A model generated the notes under the pieces. That model made no database searches. It was not told where the DNA came from and worked only from the letters and a program-made list of their open reading frames with translations. A program made the translations under genes and the position numbers. From Paenibacillus sp. FSL H8-0548 (GTDB lineage Bacteria; Bacillota; Bacilli; Paenibacillales; Paenibacillaceae): a DNA stretch of 64,000 bases. The stretch covers positions 1,091,001-1,155,000 of the forward strand of contig NZ_CP152049.1 in the NCBI RefSeq assembly GCF_038630985.1, read 5' to 3'. This document shows positions 1 through 8,368 of the stretch, one piece after another (position 1 is the first letter of the stretch; each line of letters starts with the position of its first letter).

Positions 1-258
1 GAAGGCGGTACGGTGACGTTGACGGTAAGCAAGTCGGATGGTCAGTGGCTGTTTGTTGTGTCTGACGACGGTATCGGTATTGAACCGAGGCGGTTGCAAA
101 GACTGCTGGAAGGGACCGAGATTGGCGCGTCGCAAGGTGTTGGTTTACTCAATATTAACAAACGGTTGAAATACGAATATGGGATAGCGCTGGAATTGGA
201 CAGCGAGCCCGGACGAGGGACGAAGGTAACGGTTCGCATTCAAGCTTCGCAAGTTTAA
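1..258 (+). CDS. Sensor histidine kinase, C-terminal end (YesM/LytS type), partial
   Basis: The reading frame is open from the first base of the window, so this is the last 85 residues of a longer gene. The sequence contains a G-box, DDGIGIEP, followed by a second glycine box around QGVGLLNINKRL and the ending SEPGRGTKVTVRI. These are the ATP-lid and C-terminal strands of a HATPase_c domain. The GVGLLNINKRL form is typical of the YesM/LytS kinases (HisKA-internal family), which phosphorylate an AraC-type or LytTR response regulator. The domain acts in the cytoplasm behind a membrane sensor that lies outside the window. A small perfect inverted repeat (248-267) spans the stop codon. Confidence 0.85.
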   Translation, partial: EGGTVTLTVSKSDGQWLFVVSDDGIGIEPRRLQRLLEGTEIGASQGVGLLNINKRLKYEYGIALELDSEPGRGTKVTVRIQASQV

Positions 259-290
259 CAACTTGCGCCAATATCATGCAACAATTTAAC

Positions 291-323
291 AGGTCCCCAT
301 CGGCATACGGTGGGGGCTTGTTT
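291..323 (+). terminator. Probable rho-independent terminator of the kinase gene
   Basis: A GC-rich imperfect hairpin pairs CCCCA-CG with CG-TGGGG around a short loop and is followed by GCTTGTTT. It sits 30 bases after the kinase stop codon and more than 100 bases before the next gene. Confidence 0.55.
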
Positions 324-432
324 GTCATTGGCGGAAATTGTCGATTTTTAAGGTTTCTTTAAGGTGCCATCAGATATGCTGGAATGGACGATCGGATGAA
401 GAGAAGCGAAAGACCCCAATTATGAAAGGAAG

Positions 433-3400
433 ATGCAAAAATTGAACGCCAATCGATTACTCATTATAACTTTAATTGTGTCGCTTATTGTCGGCGCAGG
501 TGCGTTCCCGCAAGCAGTTCAGGCGGAAAGCACGGAGTACGCTTTCAATACGCCTCACGGCGTAGCCGTCGATGAAGACGGCATCCTGTATGTTACGGAT
601 ACAGGAAAGCATGCTGTATTTGTACTGGATTCCGACGGGAACCTGATTAGAACGCTTGGAACGCCCGGGGCGTCCGGAAGCTCCAATTCGCATTTGAATT
701 ACCCGCAGGGCGTTGCTGTTGGGAAGGACGCTGGGGGTCAAAAGCGGATTTACGTTTTGGACGCTTTCAATATGAGAATTCAAATTTTCGACGATACGGG
801 CTTGTATTTGAATACTTGGACATTTACGGATGGCGGCACGGTAGACATTAAGATTGGAAATGGGAAGATTTATGTTGTCTCTCAAAATTATAGTATTCTG
901 ATCTTTAACCCCGCAGATGGCACGTACGTCAGTAGGGTTGTTTATAACCTTTTGGAAGGGGCAAATCGTCGACCGACCGGGCTAGATATCGGGGTCGATG
1001 GGAAATTGTACGTCACTACGAGTGACGGTAACTTGATCTATATTTTGAACAGCGATGCTGTCAGCAAATTGGCCACTCTTGAAGTCGGTATTGCGAGCAA
1101 TAGCCGATTGACAATTGATAGTTCAGGTAAACTGTATGTTGTGGAAAGCTCGAATTATGCAGTGAGAGTGTTCAGCAGCAATGGTACACTGCTGCAGACG
1201 CTCGGGACGCCGGGCACGCAGGGAACTGACAACAATGGGTTCAGACTGCCGCGAGCTGTGGCGGTCGATGCAAATGGGACTATGTATGTTACGGATATGA
1301 CGGCAAAGAAGGTGAAGGTTTTTACTGCCGACGGTACCTATATAACCTCCTATCCTCTTCCACTCGCGGTGCAGATCACAGGCTTTGATGCGATTGAGGA
1401 TGTCCAGGCAGGGGCGGAAGGGAACTCGGCTTATGCCGATGCAGCAGCGGTAATCGCCGCTTTGCCAGGGAGTGTGACGGCGAACAATGAATTGATCACC
1501 GTACCAGTAGCGTCGTGGCTGGACACGGACGGTTACAATCCGAATGAGGCGGGGAGCTACACGTTCACGGCAGTGCTGGGCGGAATTCCCGCAGGGTATG
1601 CGAACGGCGGCAATTATACGGCAATGATTGAGGTCGTTGTGATCCCGTATATACCAATCGTCTGGAAGCCCGCAGACAGCGGAGGCTTGAATGTCGATGC
1701 TCTATCAAATGCAGATTCTCCTAGTTTAGCTGTGATTAACAATGAATTGTACGCGGTGTGGCAGGAATATAATGGAACAGCCAATCAAATTCGCGTCAAG
1801 AAGTACGATGGCGCAAAATGGATAAGCATAGATGGCAGCGATGTAAACGGATTGAATATGGATGCATCTCAAGGCGCATCTATTCCCAAGCTGATTGGTT
1901 TTGATCATACTTTATATGCGGTGTGGAGTGAAACGAGCGGAAATGCGGATCAAATTCGCGTCAAGAAGTATGGCGATGACGGGTGGGAAAGCGCCGAAGG
2001 CGATCAATCGACCGGCTTGAATCTGAAGCCTGAACAAGGTGCTGGCTCTCCCAGTCTGGCTGTGTTCAACGATAGTTTATATGCGATATGGGAGGATTTA
2101 GGCGGCTCCTACGGCTCCGAAATTCGCGTCAAGAAATATACGGGGACAGGCTGGACAAGCCTAGACGATGGAGAGTACGGATTGAATGTGAATGCATTCG
2201 GAAACGGCCGTCTTCCCGAGATGAAAGTATTTAATAACGCTTTGTATGCGATATGGCAGGAGGACGATTCATTAGGCGTTCAACAAATTCGCATTAAGAA
2301 ATATGACGGGGATGAGTGGACAACCGCAGGCGGCGATGAGAACAATGGGCTGAATGCGGGTTCTTCAAGAAACGCGTTTAATCCCGCCCTTGCTGTTTTT
2401 GACAATGAGTTGTACGCAGTATGGGAGGAATTGAACGAATCAAACATTAAACAAATTCGCGTCAAGAAGTATGCAGGCGATACAAGCTGGATAAGTGTAG
2501 ACGGAGACGGGTTGAATGCGGATTTTTCCAAAAACGCTCTTAATTCCAGTCTTGCGGTTCTCGACAATGCCTTGTATGTGATTTGGGAGGAACAGAACGA
2601 TTCATACAGTTCCCAAATTCGCGCGAAGAAATATGACGGAAACAGATGGACAATTGTAGACATTAACGGTGCGAATGGCTTGGGTGTGGTCGCGACTAAT
2701 CCGAGTCTGATCGCATTCGAGGATTCATTATATGCAGCGTGGGTTGAAAATGGAAAGATTCGGGTAGTCAAGCCAGGTATCTTAACAGAAACGACGGCGA
2801 GCACTTCGAACAACAGCTACAGCTTTAGCTCAAGCAGCGTCACAGCAGGCAGTACGGTGACGCTTACGGCAACCGGTGATCGTCAAGCGGAAGCGGGCGT
2901 TGTAAGCGGAGATGAAAGATATGTTCCTGTAAGCTGGTCATCGTCGCCAAGCGGCATGCAGGGAACATTCAACTTGGGCGGGGAAGGTTATGTGTCCACT
3001 TACACGCCTTCTGTCGCAGGCGCTGATACCGTAACTGTTGTGTTCAACAAGCAGAGATGGGATGGCGAATTGTGGACAGCTACAGCCGATATCGATTCGA
3101 AAACGACGACGATCACGGTAGTCGAGGCGCCTACCTACACGATCGACGCAATTTCCGATCAAATGTTAATAGAGCTTATTCAAGGCTACGGCTCGGATTC
3201 TCAAGAAATAAAAACAATTCAGATTACGAATACCGGCACCGGCAGCTTGACGAACTTGTCCGCATCGCTGAGTGGTATGAATGCTGAAGATTTTGTCATC
3301 ACACAGCCAGATGCGACCGTTAATAGCGGAGCACCCGCCACAAGCTTTACCGTTCAAGCAAGCAATGGCTTGCCAGCGGGCACGTACACTTCAATCATTA

Positions 3401-5304
3401 CGGTAACGGCGGATAATATGGCACCTGTAGCATTCTCCGTAACTCAAGCGGTGAACTTGCCAAACGCTCCCGCAAATCCGCACAATCTTGTGGCTGCCGG
3501 AGGGGATCGGCAGATTGGTTTGAGCTGGAATACGGTAACAGGCGCAACGTATTACAATATTTATATGGCTGTTGATTCAGGTCAATTTGACGATGAACCA
3601 ATAGTTGTCGTTGAGGATAATTCCTACATTGTGCAAAATCTAATAAATGGCACGGCCTATTCCTTTGTAGTGAAAGCGGGAAATGCGGGAGGTCTGAGTG
3701 CGGAGTCGAATCAAGTCAATGCAACGCCTGCGACCTTACCGTCTTCGCCGACGAATGTAACAGCAGTCACCGGAAACGGACAAGCCTCAATTACATTTAC
3801 AGCTCCGGCAGACAATGGAGGAAGTGAAGTTACTGGTTATGAGGTTACGGCAACACCGGGTAATGTGCTTACTACAGGCCTGACAAGCCCGATTGTCGTG
3901 ACAGGCTTAACGAATGGCATCAGCTATACGTTTACGGTAAAGGCGATTAGCGCGGCAGGAAAGAGTGAGTCGTCCATCGAATCCAATTCCATCGTTCCGG
4001 CATTGCCGCCTAGCAGCGACGATAATGCTCCAGCGCGTCCAGAAACAACCAATAATGGAGTAGAAATCCTCGTTAACGGCAAAGTGGAGAATGCGGGAAC
4101 CGCAACGATGAGCAAGCGACAAGATCAATCCGTCATTACAGTGACTGTTGATCAGAAGAAGCTTGATGACAAGCTGAAGGAGGAAGGGCAGCATACCGTT
4201 GTCACAATCCCAGTCAATACCAATTCTGATGTCGTGATTGTCGAACTAAACGGGGAAATGGTTAAAAATCTGGAAAGCAAGCAGGCGGTTCTGGAAATTA
4301 AAACGGACAAATCGACCTATACGCTGCCTGCACTGCAGCTCAATATGGATGCCATCATTAAGCAACTTGGCGAATCGGTCAATTTGAATGACATCAAGCT
4401 GCAGATCGAAATCGCAGCTTCTCCAAATCATATGTCGCAAGTGGTAGAGAGTGCAGCAGCTAAATACGAGTTTGTGCTTGTCGTGCCTCCGCTCGATTTT
4501 ACCATTAGAGCCGTGTATGGCAGCACGACTGTCGATGTATTTCAATTCAATGCCTATGTCGAAAGAATGATAGCAATTCCGGACGGCGTAGATCCGAACA
4601 ATATTACAACTGGTGTAGTGGTTGATCCGGACGGAACCGTTCGCCATGTACCGACTAAGATCGTGCGTATTGATGGGAAATATTATGCGCAGATCAACAG
4701 CTTGACGAACAGCATGTATTCAATTGTTTGGAATCCGCTTGAATTCAATGATGTGTTCGGCCATTGGTCGGAGCAAGCTGTCAACGACATGGGCTCAAGA
4801 ATGATTGTTTCGGGTGCGGGTAACGGCATATTCAATCCTGATCAAGATATTACTCGTGCTGAATTTGCGGCTATCCTCGTTCGGGGTCTGGGACTCAAGC
4901 CGGAGGATGGAACAGCGCCGTTCTCGGATGTGAAGGCATCGGACTGGTACAGCGGCGTGATTAACACGGCTTATGAATATCAATTGATTAACGGCTTCGA
5001 GGATGGATCGTTCCGACCGAACCAGAAGATCACAAGAGAGCAGGCTATGGTTATCATCTCTAAAGCGATGTCGATAACCGGGCTGAAGGAGAAGCTTCCG
5101 AATCATGAGACCAATATAACGTTGCGCCCGTACACAGATGCGGAACAAATATCCGATTGGGCGATCAGCAGCATAGCCGACAATGTTGGGGCAGGTATTG
5201 TAAGCGGGAAACCTGGCAATCTATTAGCGCCAAAGGCATTCATAACGAGGGCCGAGGTTGCGGTGATTGTACAAAAGCTGCTTCAAAAGTCCGAACTTAT
5301 TTAA
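433..5304 (+). CDS. Large secreted S-layer-homology surface protein with NHL, repeat-propeller and fibronectin domains
   Basis: 1623 aa. A signal peptide lies at about residues 1-31 (hydrophobic core LLIITLIVSLIVGAG, cleavage near VQA). NHL-type repeats follow to about residue 300 (motifs such as GVAVDEDG and LYVTDT), then an Ig-like segment. Residues 420-790 hold seven repeats of about 55 residues around LYAVWxE and QIRVKKY, probably a beta-propeller. After a further beta domain come a Hydin/ASPM-type segment near 925-1020 and two fibronectin III domains at about 1025-1200. Three SLH repeats (from FNDVFGHWSEQAV at about 1440 to the end) anchor the protein to the cell wall. The sequence shows a cell-surface protein; its ligand or substrate is unknown. 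The first ATG has its purine-rich RBS only two bases away, so TTG at 442 (MNANRLLIIT) may be the real start. It stands alone, with its own terminator. Confidence 0.9.
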   Translation: MQKLNANRLLIITLIVSLIVGAGAFPQAVQAESTEYAFNTPHGVAVDEDGILYVTDTGKHAVFVLDSDGNLIRTLGTPGASGSSNSHLNYPQGVAVGKDAGGQKRIYVLDAFNMRIQIFDDTGLYLNTWTFTDGGTVDIKIGNGKIYVVSQNYSILIFNPADGTYVSRVVYNLLEGANRRPTGLDIGVDGKLYVTTSDGNLIYILNSDAVSKLATLEVGIASNSRLTIDSSGKLYVVESSNYAVRVFSSNGTLLQTLGTPGTQGTDNNGFRLPRAVAVDANGTMYVTDMTAKKVKVFTADGTYITSYPLPLAVQITGFDAIEDVQAGAEGNSAYADAAAVIAALPGSVTANNELITVPVASWLDTDGYNPNEAGSYTFTAVLGGIPAGYANGGNYTAMIEVVVIPYIPIVWKPADSGGLNVDALSNADSPSLAVINNELYAVWQEYNGTANQIRVKKYDGAKWISIDGSDVNGLNMDASQGASIPKLIGFDHTLYAVWSETSGNADQIRVKKYGDDGWESAEGDQSTGLNLKPEQGAGSPSLAVFNDSLYAIWEDLGGSYGSEIRVKKYTGTGWTSLDDGEYGLNVNAFGNGRLPEMKVFNNALYAIWQEDDSLGVQQIRIKKYDGDEWTTAGGDENNGLNAGSSRNAFNPALAVFDNELYAVWEELNESNIKQIRVKKYAGDTSWISVDGDGLNADFSKNALNSSLAVLDNALYVIWEEQNDSYSSQIRAKKYDGNRWTIVDINGANGLGVVATNPSLIAFEDSLYAAWVENGKIRVVKPGILTETTASTSNNSYSFSSSSVTAGSTVTLTATGDRQAEAGVVSGDERYVPVSWSSSPSGMQGTFNLGGEGYVSTYTPSVAGADTVTVVFNKQRWDGELWTATADIDSKTTTITVVEAPTYTIDAISDQMLIELIQGYGSDSQEIKTIQITNTGTGSLTNLSASLSGMNAEDFVITQPDATVNSGAPATSFTVQASNGLPAGTYTSIITVTADNMAPVAFSVTQAVNLPNAPANPHNLVAAGGDRQIGLSWNTVTGATYYNIYMAVDSGQFDDEPIVVVEDNSYIVQNLINGTAYSFVVKAGNAGGLSAESNQVNATPATLPSSPTNVTAVTGNGQASITFTAPADNGGSEVTGYEVTATPGNVLTTGLTSPIVVTGLTNGISYTFTVKAISAAGKSESSIESNSIVPALPPSSDDNAPARPETTNNGVEILVNGKVENAGTATMSKRQDQSVITVTVDQKKLDDKLKEEGQHTVVTIPVNTNSDVVIVELNGEMVKNLESKQAVLEIKTDKSTYTLPALQLNMDAIIKQLGESVNLNDIKLQIEIAASPNHMSQVVESAAAKYEFVLVVPPLDFTIRAVYGSTTVDVFQFNAYVERMIAIPDGVDPNNITTGVVVDPDGTVRHVPTKIVRIDGKYYAQINSLTNSMYSIVWNPLEFNDVFGHWSEQAVNDMGSRMIVSGAGNGIFNPDQDITRAEFAAILVRGLGLKPEDGTAPFSDVKASDWYSGVINTAYEYQLINGFEDGSFRPNQKITREQAMVIISKAMSITGLKEKLPNHETNITLRPYTDAEQISDWAISSIADNVGAGIVSGKPGNLLAPKAFITRAEVAVIVQKLLQKSELI
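1789..2772 (+). repeat. Seven in-frame tandem repeats inside the SLH protein (period about 165 bp)
   Basis: The string ATTCGCGTCAAGAA or a close variant recurs at 1789, 1954, 2122, 2287, 2455 and 2617, with a degenerate last copy at 2758. Spacings are 165, 168, 165, 168, 162 and 141 bases, always in frame. Each copy codes for (Q)IRVKKY preceded by LYAVWxE. The period fits one propeller blade. Confidence 0.85.
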
Positions 5305-5371
5305 AAGTATAAAAAGCGTTTGCTCCCCGTGTTTGACGTATAGTCATAGTGGGAACATCAATTCAGTAAGT

Positions 5372-5412
5372 GGCCTTAGTCTTGAATTCTATGAGACTAA
5401 GGCCTTTTTTTT
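5372..5412 (+). terminator. Rho-independent terminator after the SLH protein gene
   Basis: A perfect 11-bp stem (GGCCTTAGTCT / AGACTAAGGCC) with an 11-base loop is followed by eight T residues. It lies 67 bases after the stop codon. Confidence 0.92.
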
Positions 5413-5470
5413 AAAACTATGAGTATTCTTACATATCACTGAGAAATGAGCTTTTCTTCTAATGGACGCT

Positions 5471-5489
5471 GATAGCCGTTTCACCTTGG
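5471..5489 (+). repeat. Dispersed repeat, copy 1
   Basis: The 19-mer GATAGCCGTTTCACCTTGG occurs here and again identically at 45630-45648. Similarity extends a few bases upstream (GGACG). Both copies are intergenic. This copy ends 15 bases before a -10 box. Confidence 0.7.
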
Positions 5490-5501
5490 CTGTTACAGCT
5501 A

Positions 5502-5510
5502 TGTTATAAT
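5502..5510 (+). promoter_or_regulatory. Extended -10 promoter for the pRiA4b ORF-3-like gene
   Basis: TGTTATAAT matches an extended -10 element (TGnTATAAT). No good -35 box is seen at 17 bases, as is usual for extended -10 promoters. The degraded small ORF and the following gene start 40 and 176 bases downstream. Confidence 0.5.
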
Positions 5511-5549
5511 GCTGACAAGATTATAAATTAGAGGGAGGCTGTCATTGCT

Positions 5550-5685
5550 ATGTCCATACCTGAAAAATGGATAAACCGGTAGCTTAACCCTGGAATAAGC
5601 AAAAGAATTGACCGAAGAGATTAAGAAAATGCATGAAGAAGAACTGAGGCATTCTTTTTTAAAGGACAATAGGGGGACAGCTTAA
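5550..5685 (+). pseudogene. Degraded small ORF upstream of the pRiA4b ORF-3-like gene
   Basis: A well-placed RBS (GAGGGAGG at 5531-5538) precedes an ATG whose frame reads MSIPEKWINR and then stops. A second open piece in another frame, starting TTG near 5608, reads LTEEIKKMHEEELRHSF and ends in a TAA that abuts the next ATG. The RBS and the coding-like tail suggest one small gene broken by a frameshift or nonsense change. I do not recognise the product. It may only act as a translated leader for the next gene. Confidence 0.4.
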
Positions 5686-6822
5686 ATGATCTATATTTGC
5701 AAAATAGAACTAGATGATATTGCTCCAAGCATATGGCGTCAATTTCAATTTCATCCTGAGATTACGTTTCATCAGCTTCATAAACTCATACAAGTGATGA
5801 TGGGCTGGGAGGATTATCATTTGTATGAGTTTCATATCTGTGGACAAGCCATTGGTTTGCCTAACCCGACATTCGAGGATATGGAATCACGTGAAGTACT
5901 GAATGCGCAGAAAGAAATGGTGAGCAACCATTTGCAAAAGGAAAATACGGAATTTTCCTACATCTATGATTTTGGCGATAATTGGAAGCACACAATTAAG
6001 TTAGAGAAAATAGATTCTTCAGCTTCTGAGCTAATCTCTCCCATTTGTTTGGGCGGGGAGCGCAGCTGCCCTCAGGAGGATGTTGGTGGCGTGTGGGGTT
6101 ATCAAAATATGATGGATGCGCTGCTTACTCCGAATCATCCGGAACATGACGAATTTAAAGAATGGCTGAAAGAAGGATATGATCCTGAGACTTTTCACTG
6201 TGACGAAGTTAATGACAAGCTTCGCGAGCGGAGAAACAAGCTAATACCGAAATCACTCATTCCACAAGCCGAGGAAAAAATACCTGTAAAGCTGACCAAG
6301 ACGTCTCTGAACAAGTATCTGAAGAGCATGAGCCAGGAACAGTTGAAGGAACTTGTAAAAGAATGCTTTGGCGTTAGCAAAGAAATCGAACGGTTCCTCT
6401 TCGTCAAAATTTTAGGGGAAGAAGCGGTGGAGTCGCTATTCCTTGAATATCGCAAAAAAATCGAACATCAATTTTTTCCTCAGCGCGGCCACGGAAAGCT
6501 AAAGCTGCAGGAAGCGAAGAAGGCAATATCCGAATTCAAAAAACTGACGGGCAGCGAGAAATATAGTTTTGAGCTAAAGCTATTCTACGTCGAGATGGGC
6601 GTTTCTTTTACCCTTACCTATGGCGATATCGACGAGCGGTTTTACGAAAGCATGGAATCGATGTATGAAGATGTGGTTCAGACGGTGAATTTTGATGATA
6701 CTGCCGAGCTGTTTGAAGAATACGAGAAACGAATTGGCACGATAGTGTCGGATACGGATGGAATCGGTTGGGGATTTCACGATACTTTGTCCTATTTGTA
6801 CGAGCAAATAAGATGGATTTAA
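5686..6822 (+). CDS. Plasmid pRiA4b ORF-3 family protein
   Basis: 378 aa. The N-terminal 175 residues match the pRiA4b ORF-3-like family (PF07929): YICKIELDDIAPSIWRQF, then HQLHKLIQVMMGWEDYHLYEF, then FSYIYDFGDNWKHTIKLE and CLGGERSCPQEDVGG. These are the family's most conserved blocks. The remaining 200 residues are helical and charged, with no recognised domain. The family occurs on plasmids and near mobile elements; its biochemical role is not established, so no function is given. The ATG has an AGGGGG ribosome binding site nine bases upstream and directly follows the stop codon of a broken small ORF. Confidence 0.85.
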   Translation: MIYICKIELDDIAPSIWRQFQFHPEITFHQLHKLIQVMMGWEDYHLYEFHICGQAIGLPNPTFEDMESREVLNAQKEMVSNHLQKENTEFSYIYDFGDNWKHTIKLEKIDSSASELISPICLGGERSCPQEDVGGVWGYQNMMDALLTPNHPEHDEFKEWLKEGYDPETFHCDEVNDKLRERRNKLIPKSLIPQAEEKIPVKLTKTSLNKYLKSMSQEQLKELVKECFGVSKEIERFLFVKILGEEAVESLFLEYRKKIEHQFFPQRGHGKLKLQEAKKAISEFKKLTGSEKYSFELKLFYVEMGVSFTLTYGDIDERFYESMESMYEDVVQTVNFDDTAELFEEYEKRIGTIVSDTDGIGWGFHDTLSYLYEQIRWI

Positions 6823-7304
6823 TGACTTTTAATAAAACTTCTTGAAAGGCGGAGCGTGTACATAGGTGTGAAACAAATTGACCATGGCAAGCTGCCGCCC
6901 TCATCGCTGAGCATAATCGCACCGATCTCCAGTATGTCTGCAAGGTGCCGATGGCTTTTTAAGACTGTGAGTTGTCGTGAAACGTATATTTGATATATTC
7001 GAGATGTACTACATTTATAATTTGTTGCATTATAGGGAAAAGAAGGGGATTGTGAAACGGTGTCGAATCTACATCTTAAGTCCTAGTCCCCTAATAACCG
7101 AGCAGTTCAAATAATGGTTCTATGTTGTCCGTATATTTACTAAAATCAAACCGATAATATTTTGTGCATATTTGTGTACTTAATAATCGGTTTTTAGTTG
7201 TGTTATGAATTTCTCAGAGTTAGAACGTTTGTTTGCCGACAATATTGTGAAAAGTAGGATCTATAATTAAATTAAGATGTGATACTGGTCTCGGGAGTGA
7301 TTTC
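6823..7304. other. Intergenic stretch without a supported gene
   Basis: No reading frame here has both a start signal and coding character. A short phrase on the plus strand near 6888-6960 (AALIAEHNRTDLQYVCK) looks coding-like but has no start. A hairpin of AAACCGAT with ATCGGTTT at about 7149-7196, followed by TTTTTA, could be an old terminator. Confidence 0.5.
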
Positions 7305-7339
7305 ATGAAGAAGTATTTACTTTGTGACATTGATAAGCA

Positions 7340-7540
7340 ATGCTCGATTTACAGTTCATCGCTTCAACGCATACGAAAACAAGCTGCTTGGTACTTTCAG
7401 GTTTTCGCAATTGGAACCCATGATGAATCTAGCCAAGATGGTAAGCGACATGAAGAAGGAATTCTGCGATGGTTTCATAGGAGGATGACAAACGGCCTGC
7501 TTGAAGGTGTGAATTTTACCTATCCAGTAGAGCGGAAAAC
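7340..7540 (+). pseudogene. Transposase remnant (possibly ISL3-like C-terminal end)
   Basis: One frame reads VHRFNAYENKLLGTFRFSQ and continues to KKEFCDGF. After a one-base shift another frame gives MTNGLLEGVNF. The NGLLEGVN phrase resembles the end of the catalytic domain of ISL3/IS204-type transposases. There is no complete gene, and the piece runs directly into a second transposase remnant on the opposite strand. The family assignment is tentative. Confidence 0.4.
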
Positions 7541-7853
7541 CTTCTTTTTTATGTTCGCAATGACTTCCATTTTGACGAGCAACGGATGTCCCTTTTTATT
7601 TTTAGAAAGCGCGACAAGCGCTCGGTTTTTGTCAGTGCCACGTTCACGATTGCCATTCTTAGTCGGAGCGTGGATGTGAAAATCTTCAATCTTCACAAGG
7701 TCTGAGAGCGTGTATTGTGCATCTCGGTCCGCCATTGCTTTAAGGATATTATGCATCATCGAGCATACCGTTTGATAACTGATTTTCAGATCATTTACAA
7801 TCAACGTTGCTGATACAATACTCTTATCATGAGCAACTAAAAAGATCGCTGCA
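7520..7853 (-). pseudogene. IS1595-family transposase fragment
   Basis: On the minus strand the frame reads IFLVAHDKSIVSATL, then ISYQTVCSMMHNILKAMADR, then GTDKNRALVALSKNKKGHPL. This is the start of the ISXO2-like DDE domain of IS1595 transposases. The N-terminal zinc-binding region is missing (a stop lies just upstream) and the catalytic C-terminal half is missing (frame lost at about 7520). The gene is dead, and no inverted repeats were recognised. Confidence 0.7.
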
Positions 7854-8261
7854 TATCAAATCGTTAAGTCGAAGCGGTCTTCTCAAACATAGTACCAACG
7901 GTAAAATATTCATAAAGCGGGTTGTTACGTGTCATTATGGAATAGTAATCCTTATCTGTAAGAAACTTATTTTTAAATTGTGTGAAAGTAATAGCAGATT
8001 ATTTAGCTAAAGTACTCACGATGCGAACGTGTTTTTTTTTTTTTTTTATTGCACCAAACATTCGTTCATATATCTAGCGGATCCTGAGCTAATTGGAGAG
8101 CCATATAAATGCTCAATAAGGAATGGCAAAATAGGCTGATGCAGAGCGTTTATGCAGTTGAATAGACAGGATGCTATAATGAAAGGTGAATTTTTTGTGA
8201 AGTAAAAGGAACTCATTTTATATTATCAATATTATATGTGTATCTTTTCTTTTACTACGTT
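7854..8261. other. AT-rich intergenic region with a 16-T tract
   Basis: No supported gene. A run of 16 T residues lies at 8032-8047. Base composition shifts to AT-rich here, just before the phosphorothioation-type cluster, so this stretch probably contains or adjoins the left edge of the acquired island. Confidence 0.5.
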
Positions 8262-8308
8262 ATCTTTGCTGGAGAATGTTATCCAGCAAAGATGGTTTAT
8301 GTTATAAT
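8262..8308 (+). promoter_or_regulatory. Promoter with overlapping 12-bp palindrome ahead of the DUF4007 operon
   Basis: A perfect inverted repeat ATCTTTGCTGGA (8262-8273) / TCCAGCAAAGAT (8282-8293) with an 8-base spacer covers the -35 region of an extended -10 element, TGTTATAAT (8300-8308). The placement fits an operator whose bound regulator blocks polymerase. A transcribed hairpin is unlikely, because the palindrome lies upstream of the expected start site. The regulator is unknown; no obvious one is encoded next to it. Confidence 0.6.
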
Positions 8309-8368
8309 AAAATTATACGAATGTACATTCTCATTATTGAGCTAATAACATTAGGGGGATCTTTACAT

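Noticed and set aside
2280..2813. Open frame of 177 codons on the minus strand inside the SLH protein gene
   Set aside because: It mirrors the repeat region of the plus-strand gene, has no ribosome binding site and shows no known domain.
8032..8047. 16-T run as a transcription terminator; also the 18-T run at 25754-25771
   Set aside because: No stem precedes either run; they may be natural homopolymers or sequencing length errors.
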